A DNA stretch of 64,000 nt from Selaginella tamariscina. Taxonomy: Eukaryota > Streptophyta > Lycopodiopsida > Selaginellales > Selaginellaceae. Within the stretch, counting starts at the first letter, position 1. Each line of letters opens with the position of its first letter. Made by a program: the position numbers and the translations under genes. The notes beneath the pieces are model-generated. The model was not told the DNA's origin and ran no database searches. It saw nothing but the letters and a program-made list of their open reading frames with translations. Below, piece by piece: positions 43,819 to 54,579 of the stretch. The stretch is taken from contig PUQB01000263.1 of assembly GCA_003024785.1 (NCBI GenBank), forward strand, positions 275,403-339,402. Direction: 5' to 3'.

Positions 43819-44430
43819 TGTCACGACCCGATACAGAATACAGGTTTCCGGATACAGGACATGGGTTGCAGGACTTTCCTGCAGGATTCGGATACAGGAT
43901 ATGGGTTGCAGGACTTTCCTACAGGATATTCCTACCAGGATTCCGGACACAGGATTCGGTTGCAGGATTTCCTACAGGATATTCCTACAGGATATGCCAC
44001 AGGATATGCCTAGAGGATAAGGGACATGTGGACTCATCTTAGCCTCTGCATGCATGCAATCACTTTTGCATGCATGCAACCACTTTTAGCACTCATGCCT
44101 AGATTAGCTCTTGGAGTTGTGAGCATAAAAGCTCCGACCTAATTGTTGTACAATCAGTTACTATCAACACCAGTCTTACTACGATCAATCTCGTCTTGTC
44201 TTGTTCTCGTCTTGTTTCCTGTCCTGTTCCTGTCTCGTCCTGTTTCCTGTCCTGCTCCGGATCCTGTCCTGTTCCTGTCTTGCTCCCGGATCCTATCCTG
44301 ATCCTGTCTTGCTCTTAGATCCGTCCTGTTCCTATTTCCAGTTCCTGTCCTGCTCTCGGTCCTGTTCCTGAGTCAGCCTTCCTGTCCTTGGAATCCTGTT
44401 CCTTCCTGGTTCCTGGATCGTGGCTTGACA
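43819..44430 (+). repeat. element B LTR, plus orientation
   Basis: 612 bp, starting TGTCACGACCC and ending GGCTTGACA. The 5' half is built from short diverged ACAGGATAT/CAGGATTC repeats, and the 3' half from CCTGTTCCTGTC-like repeats. Two TGCATGCATGCA blocks lie at 44048-44059 and 44068-44079. Confidence 0.92.
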
Positions 44431-44523
44431 GTTTGATAGTAACTGCTTCATAGTTCTCCGTTTTCCAGCTACCTTTTTCTTGATTCCTTTCCTTCATTTT
44501 CCTCCTTTTTTCTTTCCTAGATC

Positions 44524-45570
44524 ATGGCTGATTTTGAGCGTTTTCAACGCGAGCACCAAATGTTACTTCATGAGCTGGCCACTTTGCGCCAAGTGGTCAC
44601 CGACCTGCAAGGTTCCACCACTGCGGCACATGCAGCTGCTGATGCATCCTCCAAGGCTGCTGCGCAGGCTCTCTCCAGGCATCGGTGGTTCCCTCTTCAT
44701 CAAACTTTTCTTCGGAGCCGAAGGTTAGCATGCCAGAGAAGTTCAGTGGCAATCGTGCCGATTTCCAAGGTTTCCTGAATCAGATCCGGCTCTTGATCCG
44801 TATGCAACCACGGCGCTACTCGACTGATGCTCAAAAGGTGGGTCTTTTGGCATCCTTACTAAGTGGATCTCCACGGGCTTGGGTTGCCCCCTTGCTGGAG
44901 CGTGACGATCCATTGATGGAAGACTTTGAAGGTTTCGTGGCTGCCTTTGAAGCCTGTTTTGGAGATCCTGATAAGTACCGTTCTGCATGCACGAAGTTAC
45001 GGAAGCTCACTCAAGGATCCCGACCAGCTTCCGTCTATGCATCCGAATTTCAGCAACTTTGCACGAACATTCCATGGGACGAGACTGCATTGATCGAACA
45101 CTTCCGTTTTGGGTTGAGGGACGACGTGAAGGACCTTCTCCTTACGTTACCGGATGCCCAAACATTAGCGGAGATCATGCAACAAGCTGTTCGTTGCGAC
45201 AACCGTTTGTTCGAGCGTCGTCAGGAAAGATCCCGTCAACAGTTCCTGCAAACCAATCCTGCATGTGGTACATGTTCCTGCACCACCTTCTGGAGTAGTT
45301 CCTATGGAGGTTGAGAAATCCAAGCGTGGCTCTCTTTCCGCTGCTGAGAAGCAACGTCGTCGCAGTGAGAACCTGTGCTTGTATTGTGGTGGAGCAGGAC
45401 ACAAGGTGGCAGATTGTCCTATTAAAGCCAGGAACTTCAAGACGCGTGAAGTGAAGCTGAAGTTCAGTCGGAAAACTCCAATGTCCACTTCGTCTAGGAG
45501 CCGCGAAGTTGGACGTAGGTGCAGGCTCCATTGGTGCTGCTCATACCATCCCATCACTTAAGTTTCCTGT
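44524..45570 (+). pseudogene. element B gag with zinc knuckle
   Basis: Begins MADFERFQREHQMLLHELAT. The coiled-coil-like N part is followed, after a one-base shift near 44680, by the retrotransposon gag core (VSMPEKFSGNRADFQGFLNQ, LLASLLSGSPRAWVAPLLE, SVYASEFQQLCTNIPWDETA). A CCHC knuckle with CLYCGGAGHKVADCP lies at about 45376-45420. Frame shifts near 44690, 45260 and 45500 prevent a full product. Confidence 0.88.
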
Positions 45571-45811
45571 ACACATTCATCTTAATAATCGAGAGCTCAT
45601 GGAGTTTGCCTTGTTAGACACTGGTGCAAATGCATGCTTCATGGATGACACGTTTGCAACTCAACATGGCATTTCGGTGGTGAAGTTGAAGCGTGCAGTT
45701 CCTGTAGAGGTGGCCGATGGGCGTCTAATTGCTTCTGGCGCAGTTACCCATGCTACCGAACCTCTCTCCTGCAGTATGGCACATTCAACTGTTCAATTTC
45801 CTTCAACTTGA
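45509..45811 (+). pseudogene. element B aspartic protease
   Basis: FALLDTGANACFMDD carries the retropepsin D-T-G-A active site. Flanking sequence (FPVHIHLNNRELMEFALLDT) fits gypsy protease. The frame ends at 45811, but its natural continuation (MPWFVVANPQIDWRSRTLTF) lies in another frame. Confidence 0.8.
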
Positions 45812-45959
45812 TCAAGACTCGGTCGACTCCCATCATTTTGGGCATGCCATGGTTCGTTGTTGCAAATCCGCAGATCGACTGGAGGTCTAGGACGCTCACG
45901 TTTTCCTCTCCAACAGCTAGGATCAATCCTGTACCTTCCTGCTGCAGGATACATCCTTA

Positions 45960-46340
45960 GTATCTGAGGCAGTACAAGCTACAGGATTGACCGTGCCTGT
46001 TCCTGTACCAGTGTTGAAGACTCCTCCTCGACAGGATTCACCTCATGTCAGTTCCTCAGCACATCCGCAGGCTCTCTCCACTCCTGTAAGTTTGCGGTGT
46101 CCTGTACAGGGTTCTTCCAATCCTGTATCAGTGTCGAAGGTTCCTCCTCAACAGGATCCACCTCCTGTTGATTCGTCAGCACATTCGCAGGCTTCTTCCA
46201 CTCTGCGCAACCACGGACTCCTGTACAGGATTCTTCCAATCCTGTACACTCATCAACACCCACACAGGTTTTTTCCAATCCTGTTCCTGCCTCTGTTCCA
46301 CCCCCAAGATCCTTCCTCTTTTTCAGTCACAGCTCCCTCC
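45960..46340 (+). repeat. two ~120-bp tandem repeats coding a Pro/Ser-rich spacer
   Basis: Copies start at about 46018 (ACTCCTCCTCGACAGGATTC) and 46138 (GTTCCTCCTCAACAGGATCC). Each continues with TCAGCACATYCGCAGGCT and CCTGTACAGG. They lie between protease and RT and encode a Pro/Ser/Gln-rich linker. Confidence 0.8.
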
Positions 46341-46372
46341 TTCTCCTCTCCGAGTTCTTACCACTACCATGC

Positions 46373-47130
46373 ATGAACTCGCCACTGATCCTGCCCTTTC
46401 CACCTTTTTGCCTTTCAAGTAACTCCTACGTCCTCTTCTACCTTTCCTGTATCCGACTCCCTGTTTTTTCTCCTTCTCCTTCTCCTTCTCCTCCTTCTTC
46501 CCTACCATCCAAGTACCACGACTTTAAGGACGTTTTTGACAAGCACAAGGCTGCAGTTCTTCCTGTTCACAGGTCCTACGACTGTCCTATTGATCTTGCG
46601 GAAGGAAAGACTCCACCATTCGGACCGATTTATGCATTGTCACCCACAGAGTTGGAGGTTCTTCGTCAGTACATCGAGGACAACTTGGCATCCGGCTTCA
46701 TTCGTCACTCAAAGTCCCCTGCAGGAGCTCCTATCTTCTTTGTCAAGAAGAAGGATGGGAGTTTACGTTTGGTTGTGGACTACAGGGGTTTGAATCAAGT
46801 CACCATTCGGAATCGGTACCCGTTGCCATTGATCCCGGAACTTCTCGATCGGCTGCGAGGAGCAAAGGTGTTCACGAAGATCGACTTACGAGGGCCTACA
46901 ACCTTGTACGGATTCGTCCCGGCGATGAGTGGAAGACTGCCTTTCGTACAAGGTATGGACATTTTGAGTACACGGTAATGCCTTTCGGCCTTACCAATGC
47001 CCCAGCTGTGTTCCAACACATGGTGAACGACATTTTCGTGACTTCTTGGACCAGTTTGTGGTGATCTACCTCGACGACATCTTGATTTTCTCCAAGGACC
47101 AGGCGGCACATGACAAGCATGTACGACTAG
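46373..47130 (+). pseudogene. element B reverse transcriptase
   Basis: [20 protein letters not shown] leads into [40 protein letters not shown] and [18 protein letters not shown]. After a frame change near 46895 come [10 protein letters not shown] and the catalytic box [14 protein letters not shown] (about 47058-47098). Typical chromovirus-like gypsy RT. At least two frameshifts. Confidence 0.9.
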
Positions 47131-47167
47131 TTTAGAGCGGCTTCGCGAGCATGGCCTGTACGCGAAG

Positions 47168-47860
47168 TTGGAGAAGTGTTTTTTCGATAGGGATTCGGTG
47201 GAGTTCTTGGGCTACATCGTCTCTCCTGCTGGCGTTTCCATGGACATGCACAAGGTGAAGACCATCGTGGAGTGGGAGAGGCCCAAGTCGGTACGAGATG
47301 TACAATGTTTCCTTGGCTTTGCAAACTTCTACAGGCGGTTCATACAGGACTTCTCCAAGCGTGTACTTCCACTCACAGAACTCACCAAGCGCACAGGACT
47401 TTTCTCTTGGTCCGACAAGGCGGAACACGCGTTCACAACACTCAAGGACGTTTTCACGACAGCTCCGATTTTAGCACATCCTGACCCTTCTCATCCTTTC
47501 TTCATTGAAGCAGATGCCTCGGATTTTGCAGTAGGATCCGTCCTATCGCAAGTTGGAGAGGACAAGTTGCTTCATCCTGTAGCTTTTCACTCTCGTAAGT
47601 TCCTGTCGGCGGAGATCAACTACGAGATTCATGACAAGGAACTCAAGGCCATTGTGGATTCGTTTGAGGAGTGGCGGCATTTCCTGGAAGGTGCTGCACA
47701 TCCTGTACAAGTTCTTACGGATCACAAGAACCTGGAGTACTTTCAAACGGCTCGGTCTCAGTCGGCGACAGGCTAGGTGGGCAGAGTTCCTATCACGTTT
47801 TGACTTCGTCATCGTCTACAGGCCCGGTTTTCGGAATGGCAAGGCGGACGCATTGTCTAG
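47168..47860 (+). pseudogene. element B RT thumb/connection and RNase H
   Basis: KCFFDRDSVEFLGYIVSPAG, then VQCFLGFANFYRRFIQDFSK, then the RNase H core FFIEADASDFAVGSVLSQVG (first catalytic Asp), NYEIHDKELKAIVDSFEEWR and, after a shift near 47770, VYRPGFRNGKADALSRRSYL. Confidence 0.9.
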
Positions 47861-48373
47861 GCGCTCTTACCTTGCACCAAGCCCGGGCGATCCTGCATTT
47901 GACTGTCAAAGGCAAGTGTTGTTGGGTCCTGATCGTTTCCGGCTTGCGGCACTGCAGGTTCATCAGGCTCCAGCAAATTCAACACTCCTACAGGACGTCC
48001 GTTCGCAGTTGGCTACAGACGACTTGGCAAAGAATGTGTTCTCACACATTCATCCTGACGTTGCAAGTTCCTCTTCCTCCAGTTCCCGTCCAGACTACAA
48101 CCTGTTCACCATACAGGATGGACTCCTGTACCGGGAAGGTCTCCTGTACGTTCCTGTTGGTATTTCCAGGACTCGTGTGGTACAGGATTGTCATGATACC
48201 CCGGCTACAGGACATTTTGGTGTGGCCAAGACAGTGGAGTTGGTGACTCGCAACTATTGGTGGCCTGGGTTGCGAGGTTTTGTGGAGAGGTTTGTACGGA
48301 GTTGTGACACTTGTAGCAGGTCGAAGATGCCTCATCATGCACCCTCTGGTCTTCTTCGTCCTCTTTCTCCGGT
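47860..48373 (+). pseudogene. element B integrase N-terminus, truncated
   Basis: The HHCC zinc-binding region reads HDTPATGHFGVAKTVELVTR, NYWWPGLRGFVERFVRSCDT, then CSRSKMPHHAPSGLL. The D,D-35-E catalytic core and any chromodomain are absent because sequence switches to inverted gag at the TCCGGT junction. Confidence 0.9.
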
Positions 48374-50037
48374 AACGTAAGGAGAAGGTCCTTCACGTCA
48401 TCCCTCAACCCAAAACAGAAGTGTTCGATCAATGCAGTCTCGTCCCTCTCAAGCCACGATCCAGGAACCAGGAAAAGAGTAGGATTCCAAAGACAGGAAG
48501 GCTTCACTCAGGAACAGGACCGAGAGCAGGATAGGAACTAGGAAAGGAACAGGAACATGACGGATCAGGAGCAAGACAGGATCAGGATAGGATCCGGGAA
48601 CAAGACAAGAGCAGGAACTCAGGAACAGAACAAGGAGTAGGACAAGGAACAAGATAGGAACTGGAGCAGGATAGGAACTAGGAACTTAGGAGTAGGACAA
48701 GGAGCAAGATAGGAACTGGAGCAGGATAGCAAGACAAGGAGCTGGATAGGAACCGAAGCAGGATAGCAGGACAAGGAGCAAGATAACAAGACAAGGAGTT
48801 GGATAGGAACCGGAGCAGGATAGGAACTAGGAACTCAAAAGTAAGACAGGGAGCAGGATAGGAACTGGAAGCAGAATAGGATCCGAGAGTAAGACAAGAG
48901 CAGGAGGCAAAGGAGCAAGACAAGAGAAGAACAAGACAAGAATAAGAATGATCGTAGAATGACTAGTGTTGATAGTAACTAATTGTACAACAATTAGGTC
49001 GGAGCTTTTATGCTTACAACTCCAAGCTAATCTGGTCATGAGTCTAATCTAGTCACTAGCCAAAATTGGTCATCCTTATCCTATAGGAATATCCTGTAGG
49101 AATATCCTGCGGGAATATCCTGTAGGCATATCCTATGAGAATATCCTGCGGGAATATCCTGTGGCATATCCTGTGGGAATATCCTGCGGGCCGAAACCTA
49201 TATCGCATATCCTGTAGGCTAAATCCTATATGTCGTATCCTGTGGGAATATCCTGCGGGCCGAATCCTGTATCGCATATCCTGTAGGCTGAATCCTGTAT
49301 GTCGTATCATGTATCCTGTATCAGGTCGTGACAGCGGGCCGAAACCTGTATCGCATATCCTGTAGGCTGAATCCTGTATGTCGTATCCTGTGGGAATATC
49401 CTGCGGGCCGAATCCTGTATCGCATATCCTGTAAGCTGAATCCTGTATGTCGTATCCTGTATCTTGTATCGGGTCGTGACAGTCCATGGAAATGTTCGTG
49501 CAAAGTTGCTGAAATTCGGATGCATAGACGGAAGCTGGTCGGGATCCTTGAGTGAGCTTCCGTAACTTCGTGCATGCAGAACGGTACTTATCAGGATCTC
49601 CAAAACAGGCTTCAAAGGCAGCCACGAAACCTTCAAAGTCTTCCATCAATGGATCGTCACGCTCCAGCAAGGGGGCAACCCAAGCCCGTGGAGATCCACT
49701 TAGTAAGGATGCCAAAAGACCCACCTTTTGAGCATCAGTCGAGTAGCGCCGTGGTTGCATACGGATCAAGAGCCGGATCTGATTCAGGAAACCTTGGAAA
49801 TCGGCACGATTACCACTGAACTTCTCTGGCATGCTAACCTTCGGCTCCGAAGAAAAGTTTGATGAAGAGGGAACCACCGATGCCTGGGAGAGAGCCTGCG
49901 CAGCAGCCTTGGAGGATGCATCAGCAGCTGCATGTGCCGCAGTGGTGGAACCTTGCAGGTCGGTGACCACTTGGCGCAAAGTGGCCAGCTCATGAAGTAA
50001 CATTTGGTGCTCGTGTTGAAAGCTCAAAATCAGCCAT
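48374..50037 (-). pseudogene. inverted element B gag, split by an LTR insertion
   Basis: 49482-50037 (minus) repeats the start of the plus-strand gag (HQMLLHELATLRQVVTDLQG ... FQQLCTNI). 48374-48448 continues it (LIEHFCFGLRDDVKDLLLTL). Between them sits an LTR copy. Here the N part of gag reads through without the shift seen near 44680 in the plus copy. Confidence 0.88.
48449..49481 (-). mobile_element. solo-like element B LTR with internal duplication, inserted in the inverted gag
   Basis: On the minus strand it begins TGTCACGACCCGATAC at 49481 and ends near 48449 with GGATCGTGGCTTGA. A GGAC/GGGAC tract of gag flanks both sides, compatible with a target duplication. The first ~150 bp of the LTR are repeated in tandem: a second TGTCACGACCTGATAC start lies at about 49332. 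This makes it longer (about 1030 bp) than the 580-610-bp family LTR. Confidence 0.8.
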
Positions 50038-50129
50038 GATCTAGGAAAGAAAAAGGAGGAAAATGAAGGAAAAGAATCAAGAAAAAGGTAGCTGGAAAAC
50101 GGAGAACTATGAAGCAGTTACTATCAAAC

Positions 50130-50708
50130 TGTCAAGCCACGATCCAGGAACCAGGAAGAGAACAGGATTCCAAGGACAGGAAGGCTTGACTCAGGAACAG
50201 GACCGAGAGCAGGACAGGAACTAGGAATAGGAACAGGACGGATCTAGGAGCAAGACAGGATCAGGATAGGATCCGGGAGCAAGACAGGAAAGCGCAGGAC
50301 AAGATCCAGGAACAAGACAGGAACAGGACAGGATCCAGGAGCAGGACAGGAACAGGAGCGAGACAGGAACAGGACAGGAAACAAGACAAGAACAAGACAA
50401 GACGAGATTGATCGTAGTAAGACTGGTGTTGATAGTAACTGATTGTACAACAATTAGGTCGGAGCTTTTATGCTCACAACTCCAAGAGCTAATCTAGGCA
50501 TGAGCTAAAAGTGGTTGCATGCATGCAAAAGTGATTGCATGCATGCAGAGGCTAAGATGAGTCCACATGTCCCTTATCCTCTAGGCATATCCTGTGGCAT
50601 ATCCTGTAGGAATATCCTGCAACCGTCCTGTGTTCGGAATCCTGGTAGGAATATCCTGTAGAAAGTCCTGCAACCCATATCCTGTATCCGAAATCCTGTG
50701 TCGTGACA
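50130..50708 (-). repeat. element B LTR, minus orientation (right arm)
   Basis: 579 bp, reverse complement of the 43819-44430 LTR, with both TGCATGCATGCA blocks preserved (about 50517-50528 and 50537-50548). Ends at TCGTGACA, 50701-50708. Confidence 0.92.
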
Positions 50709-51475
50709 GCAGGGGCCCCACCAGCCCACGGCTTGTGGAACACGGGGGAGGGCCCCATCGGCCCCTCACAAGCCAACGAAGTGAACAGCGAGGAAGACAC
50801 AAGCAACGTGCTGAGGGGAACGTACAAACACTTCAACGCGAAGGGGCTATGGACCTCTACAGTGCATATGGATATGTCCAAAGCCTTCGACCAAGTCCAG
50901 AAGTCCATAGCGGTGTACAATGGGTTGGATCTCAAGGGGTCACCGTGGAGCACGACGCAATAATACAGGAGCTCACGAACAACTACCGTGCCACTCAAAA
51001 GGAGGCATGGGAGTACTCGGACCAGCTCATCAAGGGAACCCAACTTTGGGACCAACCAAGGAAGAGCTGTACTGAGCTACCACCCAGCTCGAAATCAACC
51101 CTCCATCTTCCTCAGAGAGGCCCACGCCCGAGTCATATGGAGCCTTGGTGATTGTCCCTCCACTCGCAGAGTGCCAACCAGTCGAAGAGAACTGCAGGAC
51201 TCGACCCAAACCATCAGGGAGCTAGAAGTACACACCCAGCTACAGGTCCAGCTCCTCGCGGCAAGGGAACAGGAGCTGCAACACTCGCGAAAACGGGTAC
51301 AGGATTTGGAGAGTCAGCTCCAGCAGGCCCGGGAGCAACAGACAGGGTCCGAGGCAAAGCTCTGAAGGGTGATTGTGCTTTGAGAGGCGACCATCACCAC
51401 ATTAAAAACCACGCTAGCAGCAACAAAGAGCGAAATCGCCATGTACAGGGAGCTCCAAGGAGCAGATAACTAGGG
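50709..51475 (+). pseudogene. element A 3' internal region with coiled-coil ORF
   Basis: Between the nested element and the 3' LTR lie overlapping plus-strand frames. One (50988-51365) ends in a heptad-rich stretch (TQLQVQLLAAREQELQHSRK, then VQDLESQLQQAREQQ) predicted to be a coiled coil. A neighbouring frame reads IIQELTNNYRATQKEAWEYS. It does not resemble an integrase C-terminus and may be an extra 3' ORF of element A. The upstream part is fragmentary. Confidence 0.5.
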
Positions 51476-51524
51476 CATGGCCCAAGGGTGTGCCAACGAA
51501 TAAGTCCGGGTATTTGGTTGACGG

Positions 51525-52203
51525 TGGCTCGTCATCACGGCCAGCCGGCAGGTCACCCACCGGTGCGGACGAGTGGCTGGACGAAGCGTCGGATAAGGGG
51601 GAGGTACTGCAGGTACGGACTGATGGCGACCGGTGTTAGGCGGCGATGTAAGTGGGCAAAGATCCGATCGTCTAGACCAACTACCTAGGGTACAAAGGAC
51701 AGCACGCATGGGGAGGCGCATAAATGTGACAGGTAGGACTCTGTCACCAGGCGGCAAACCAGTGGGAGAGTGCCACCTATAGCTAGGGACTAGTGGTAGG
51801 TACCCACTATATAAGCCGAAAGGCTGGTAGTGGATCAGGGTCGTTTAGGAGTCAAGTCTGCATCTTATATCTTGCTCCCCTGTCGAAGATAGTTTGTACT
51901 CAGACAGGCTATATATATATATATCCATTTTCCTTCTATTCACCCCACAAGCAGGCACTCCCCGCCTACCCGACTCATGGGCCCCGCAACACTCTCTGCC
52001 CAGTCATCTCAGTAGAACTCCCCTTTCCTGTACACGGACCCTCACGGCGTCCAGGTAGAGGCCATCCAATACTTCCCTTTACTCCTGAGGTAAGGCCCGG
52101 CGTACCAGCCAAACCCCAGAGTTGGACGCCCTCACAGCGTTCTGGCGACCATTGTAGCTTCCTGAGAAGCACCACATCTGGCCTGCGGAGTCCCCGACGA
52201 CCA
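51525..52203 (+). repeat. 3' LTR of element A
   Basis: 679 bp, matching the 5' LTR with many transitions and a few indels. The TATA box recurs at about 51806-51815. Followed by the AAAAG target duplication. Confidence 0.93.
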
Positions 52204-52208
52204 AAAAG

Positions 52209-53700
52209 CTTGCTTTATGAATTATACAAGTGAAAGGAAAACCTAACTTGATTGAAAAAGATTTTTTAATATAAAGGTAAGGTTGAAGATCTCATTTAAA
52301 AAACTTAAAGTTGAAGTGGATAAGACCGTTTTAGATCAAAAATATTTTATTTGGAAGGGCAAATCACAATTTAGATGTTAAAAGGCAATGAGGTTTAGAT
52401 GAAGATTAACATTAATAAGTTGAAAAAGTATTATTAAGAAGTTGAAGTAAATAAATTAATCAAGAAGAATATTCTCTATGTAGAAATTATGTATGGTTTG
52501 ATGATAAAAGCAATAGTGATATGCAAAAATATAAAACCTTCTTTAATCCTCCATAAGGTGATGTGGGTAGTGTGCGACTATCACATACAAGTTGGGATTT
52601 CTTTCTCAATTTACAAAAGGCTCTAGAAGAGCTGAGGTTAAATATATATATATATACTTGATTACTTTTTGTAACTTATTTAAATGCTCAGCCATGCTAT
52701 ATGTTTGTATGATGATGGAGGATGTAGAGAATGTGATGGTACTTTTATCACATATTGTGGAGCTAAAGTGATTCAAAAGAACTTATGGTTGTAAAAAACC
52801 ATTTTGCTTTGTATTACCAAGAAGGGAAAAAGTATGGTAATGAGACAATTTTAAGAATAACTAACTTAATAAGAAAGTTGAGTGAGCAGTTAATTTCTTT
52901 ATAAATACTTTTGAATTTCAAGTATCTTCCATTACAACTTAAAAGCATTGAGGTAGAAGAAGCTAGTAGGAGTGGCTCATCATCATTAGAAAAGTTCATG
53001 GAGCATATACTTCTTATGTAGGAGCAGGAGGTTGAGAGGAAAGCCCAATTATAATTGCCTTCTATTATGGTGCAATATGGCTGACTACATAAAGAAATAT
53101 GGAGCATTAATGGACGAAGCAGCATAGGCTTTAATTAAGTTAAAAATGATTCCTTGGAGGAAGAAGAAAGTTGTTAATGATGAGGAGGAAGAAGTTGTGA
53201 TAGTGAATGAGAAGAACATTCAAAAAAATGCCTCATAAGAAGAAGGCTAAGAGGGAAGATCCAGTGAATTTGAAGAGAATGCCAAGTGGGATTAGGTGGT
53301 AAGTACTTTAATTTTTCATGTAAGGATGACAATTTGGAAAATGAGAGAGATGTCATAAGGGGTCTTCAAACTTGGAAGAAGGTTCAACAAGAAAAAAAGA
53401 GGACCAAGAAATGTTAAGAGGAGGTGCAATAGGCATCTTAAAATCGAAAAAGCTAAAGGAACAAAAAGAAAAGGCAATTAAGTAGCTTAAGAGTAGTTAG
53501 AGAGCAGAATTATCATGAACCTGATCATAATGTGCTTGACAAGGCCAAGTGATTTCGTAATAAATTTCTTTATGGCCCAAGCGTTACATAAGAAGTCAAA
53601 CAAGAAGAATTAAGAAGTTTTGAAAGATGAAGTTTTTATAAACTCCAACCTTGCCAAGAAAACAACTGGTAAGGTTGTTGGTGACAATGTATCCACAAAA
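52209..53700. other. AT-rich decayed sequence, possible old gene or element relic
   Basis: Long stretches read as codon-like but are full of stops in every frame (for example CDGTFITYCGAKV near 52730-52770, and a Lys/Glu-rich run near 53160-53240). CpG is scarce. No domain recognised and no functional gene supported. Confidence 0.4.
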
Positions 53701-54460
53701 AGGACTATGAAATGATTATCACCTAATCACTATTAACAATTTATACTTAAAGAATAATTAATCTTTAAGAAGAACCATTTAACTAAATAAAATTCAGTTA
53801 AAAATATTATGAAATATTAAACTTAACTTTTAATATTTGCATAGATTGACTTTTATATTTTAAAATTTTGAAACTGAAGTTAGATAAATTTGTAACTTTG
53901 GTTGCTTATGTTTTGCAATTAAAAAATTTCTTTCACAAATGATACTACAAGATAGTAAAGTTTAAGCTGAAAACTATTTATAAAATATAAATGAAGTATG
54001 CATGACTTATAAACATACTTTCTAATAGATTATTTATTTAGATTATTAAATTTTGTACACATTATACTAAAATAGATTTTATCATCTTCAAGTTTTAATA
54101 GAAATGATTTATTTATTGTGAAAGAGCGCTTTCTGGTGGATCTAAATATTCCCCTTATAAGAAAGAATATGCTAATTTTGTAAAAATATCACTCTCTAGC
54201 ATTTACTTAATTGCGTTCATAATAGTTGTACCCACATTTGTGTTTCCAAATAGTCCACAACATGACTTGAAACCTACAAAACAACATTACTATAACATTA
54301 CATGTGTACAAGTGCTTACCATAATCACGATAATTATTTATTATTTTGTTCATGGCACAGTAAAAGTCAGCACCAGTCTATGATGTTTGACCATTTTGTG
54401 CAATGACCAACTTTGGAGAAATGAAGTCCTTACACATGTTTTATACAAACTCTACAAATA

Positions 54461-54561
54461 TTTAAAATAAAATAAAATAAAAAATATGTATGTGTTTGTG
54501 TATTATGTATATATAATACACAAACACATACATATTTTTATTTATTTTATTTTATTTTAAA
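54461..54561. repeat. near-perfect ~100-bp hairpin palindrome
   Basis: Left arm TTTAAAATAAAATAAAATAA continues into AATATGTATGTGTTTGTGTATTAT. The right arm mirrors it after a 4-6-bp centre, with a perfect core of at least 27 bp per arm. The outer TAAAA runs are offset by about 3 bp. Confidence 0.9.
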
Positions 54562-54579
54562 GCATCTAGATTGACTTGT

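Larger units (their letters stand above)
43819..50708. mobile_element. Ty3/gypsy family B: palindromic double copy nested in element A
   Basis: Left arm in plus orientation: LTR 43819-44430, leader, gag from 44524, CCHC, protease, RT, RNase H and part of integrase to about 48373. Right arm in minus orientation: LTR 50130-50708, leader, gag from about 50037 down to 48374, interrupted by another LTR copy. The arms meet at 48368-48373 (TCCGGT, shared by both parents). Flanks (GGCGC left, GCAGG right) do not form a clear target duplication. The LTRs begin TGTCACGAC and end TTGACA. Confidence 0.88.
37119..52203 (+). mobile_element. Ty3/gypsy LTR retrotransposon A (outer), interrupted and frame-broken
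   Basis: Bounded by direct LTRs (37119-37791 and 51525-52203) that start TGG and end CCA, and flanked by a 5-bp target duplication AAAAG (37114-37118 and 52204-52208). Internal order gag, protease, RT, RNase H, integrase is that of Ty3/gypsy. A second gypsy family (43819-50708) has inserted within or just after the integrase region. Many frame breaks and stops; non-autonomous now. GC content is clearly higher than the host genes. The two LTRs differ at many sites, mostly transitions, so the insertion is not recent. Confidence 0.92.

Noticed and set aside
48453-49040. Minus-strand frames rich in Leu/Phe/Ser/Pro that look like secreted or membrane proteins
   Set aside because: They are translations of the CCTGTT-type repeats in the element B LTR.
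43819-50708. Endogenous pararetrovirus or envelope-bearing virus
   Set aside because: Gag-protease-RT-RNase H-integrase order with LTRs is Ty3/gypsy; no envelope or movement-protein sequence seen.
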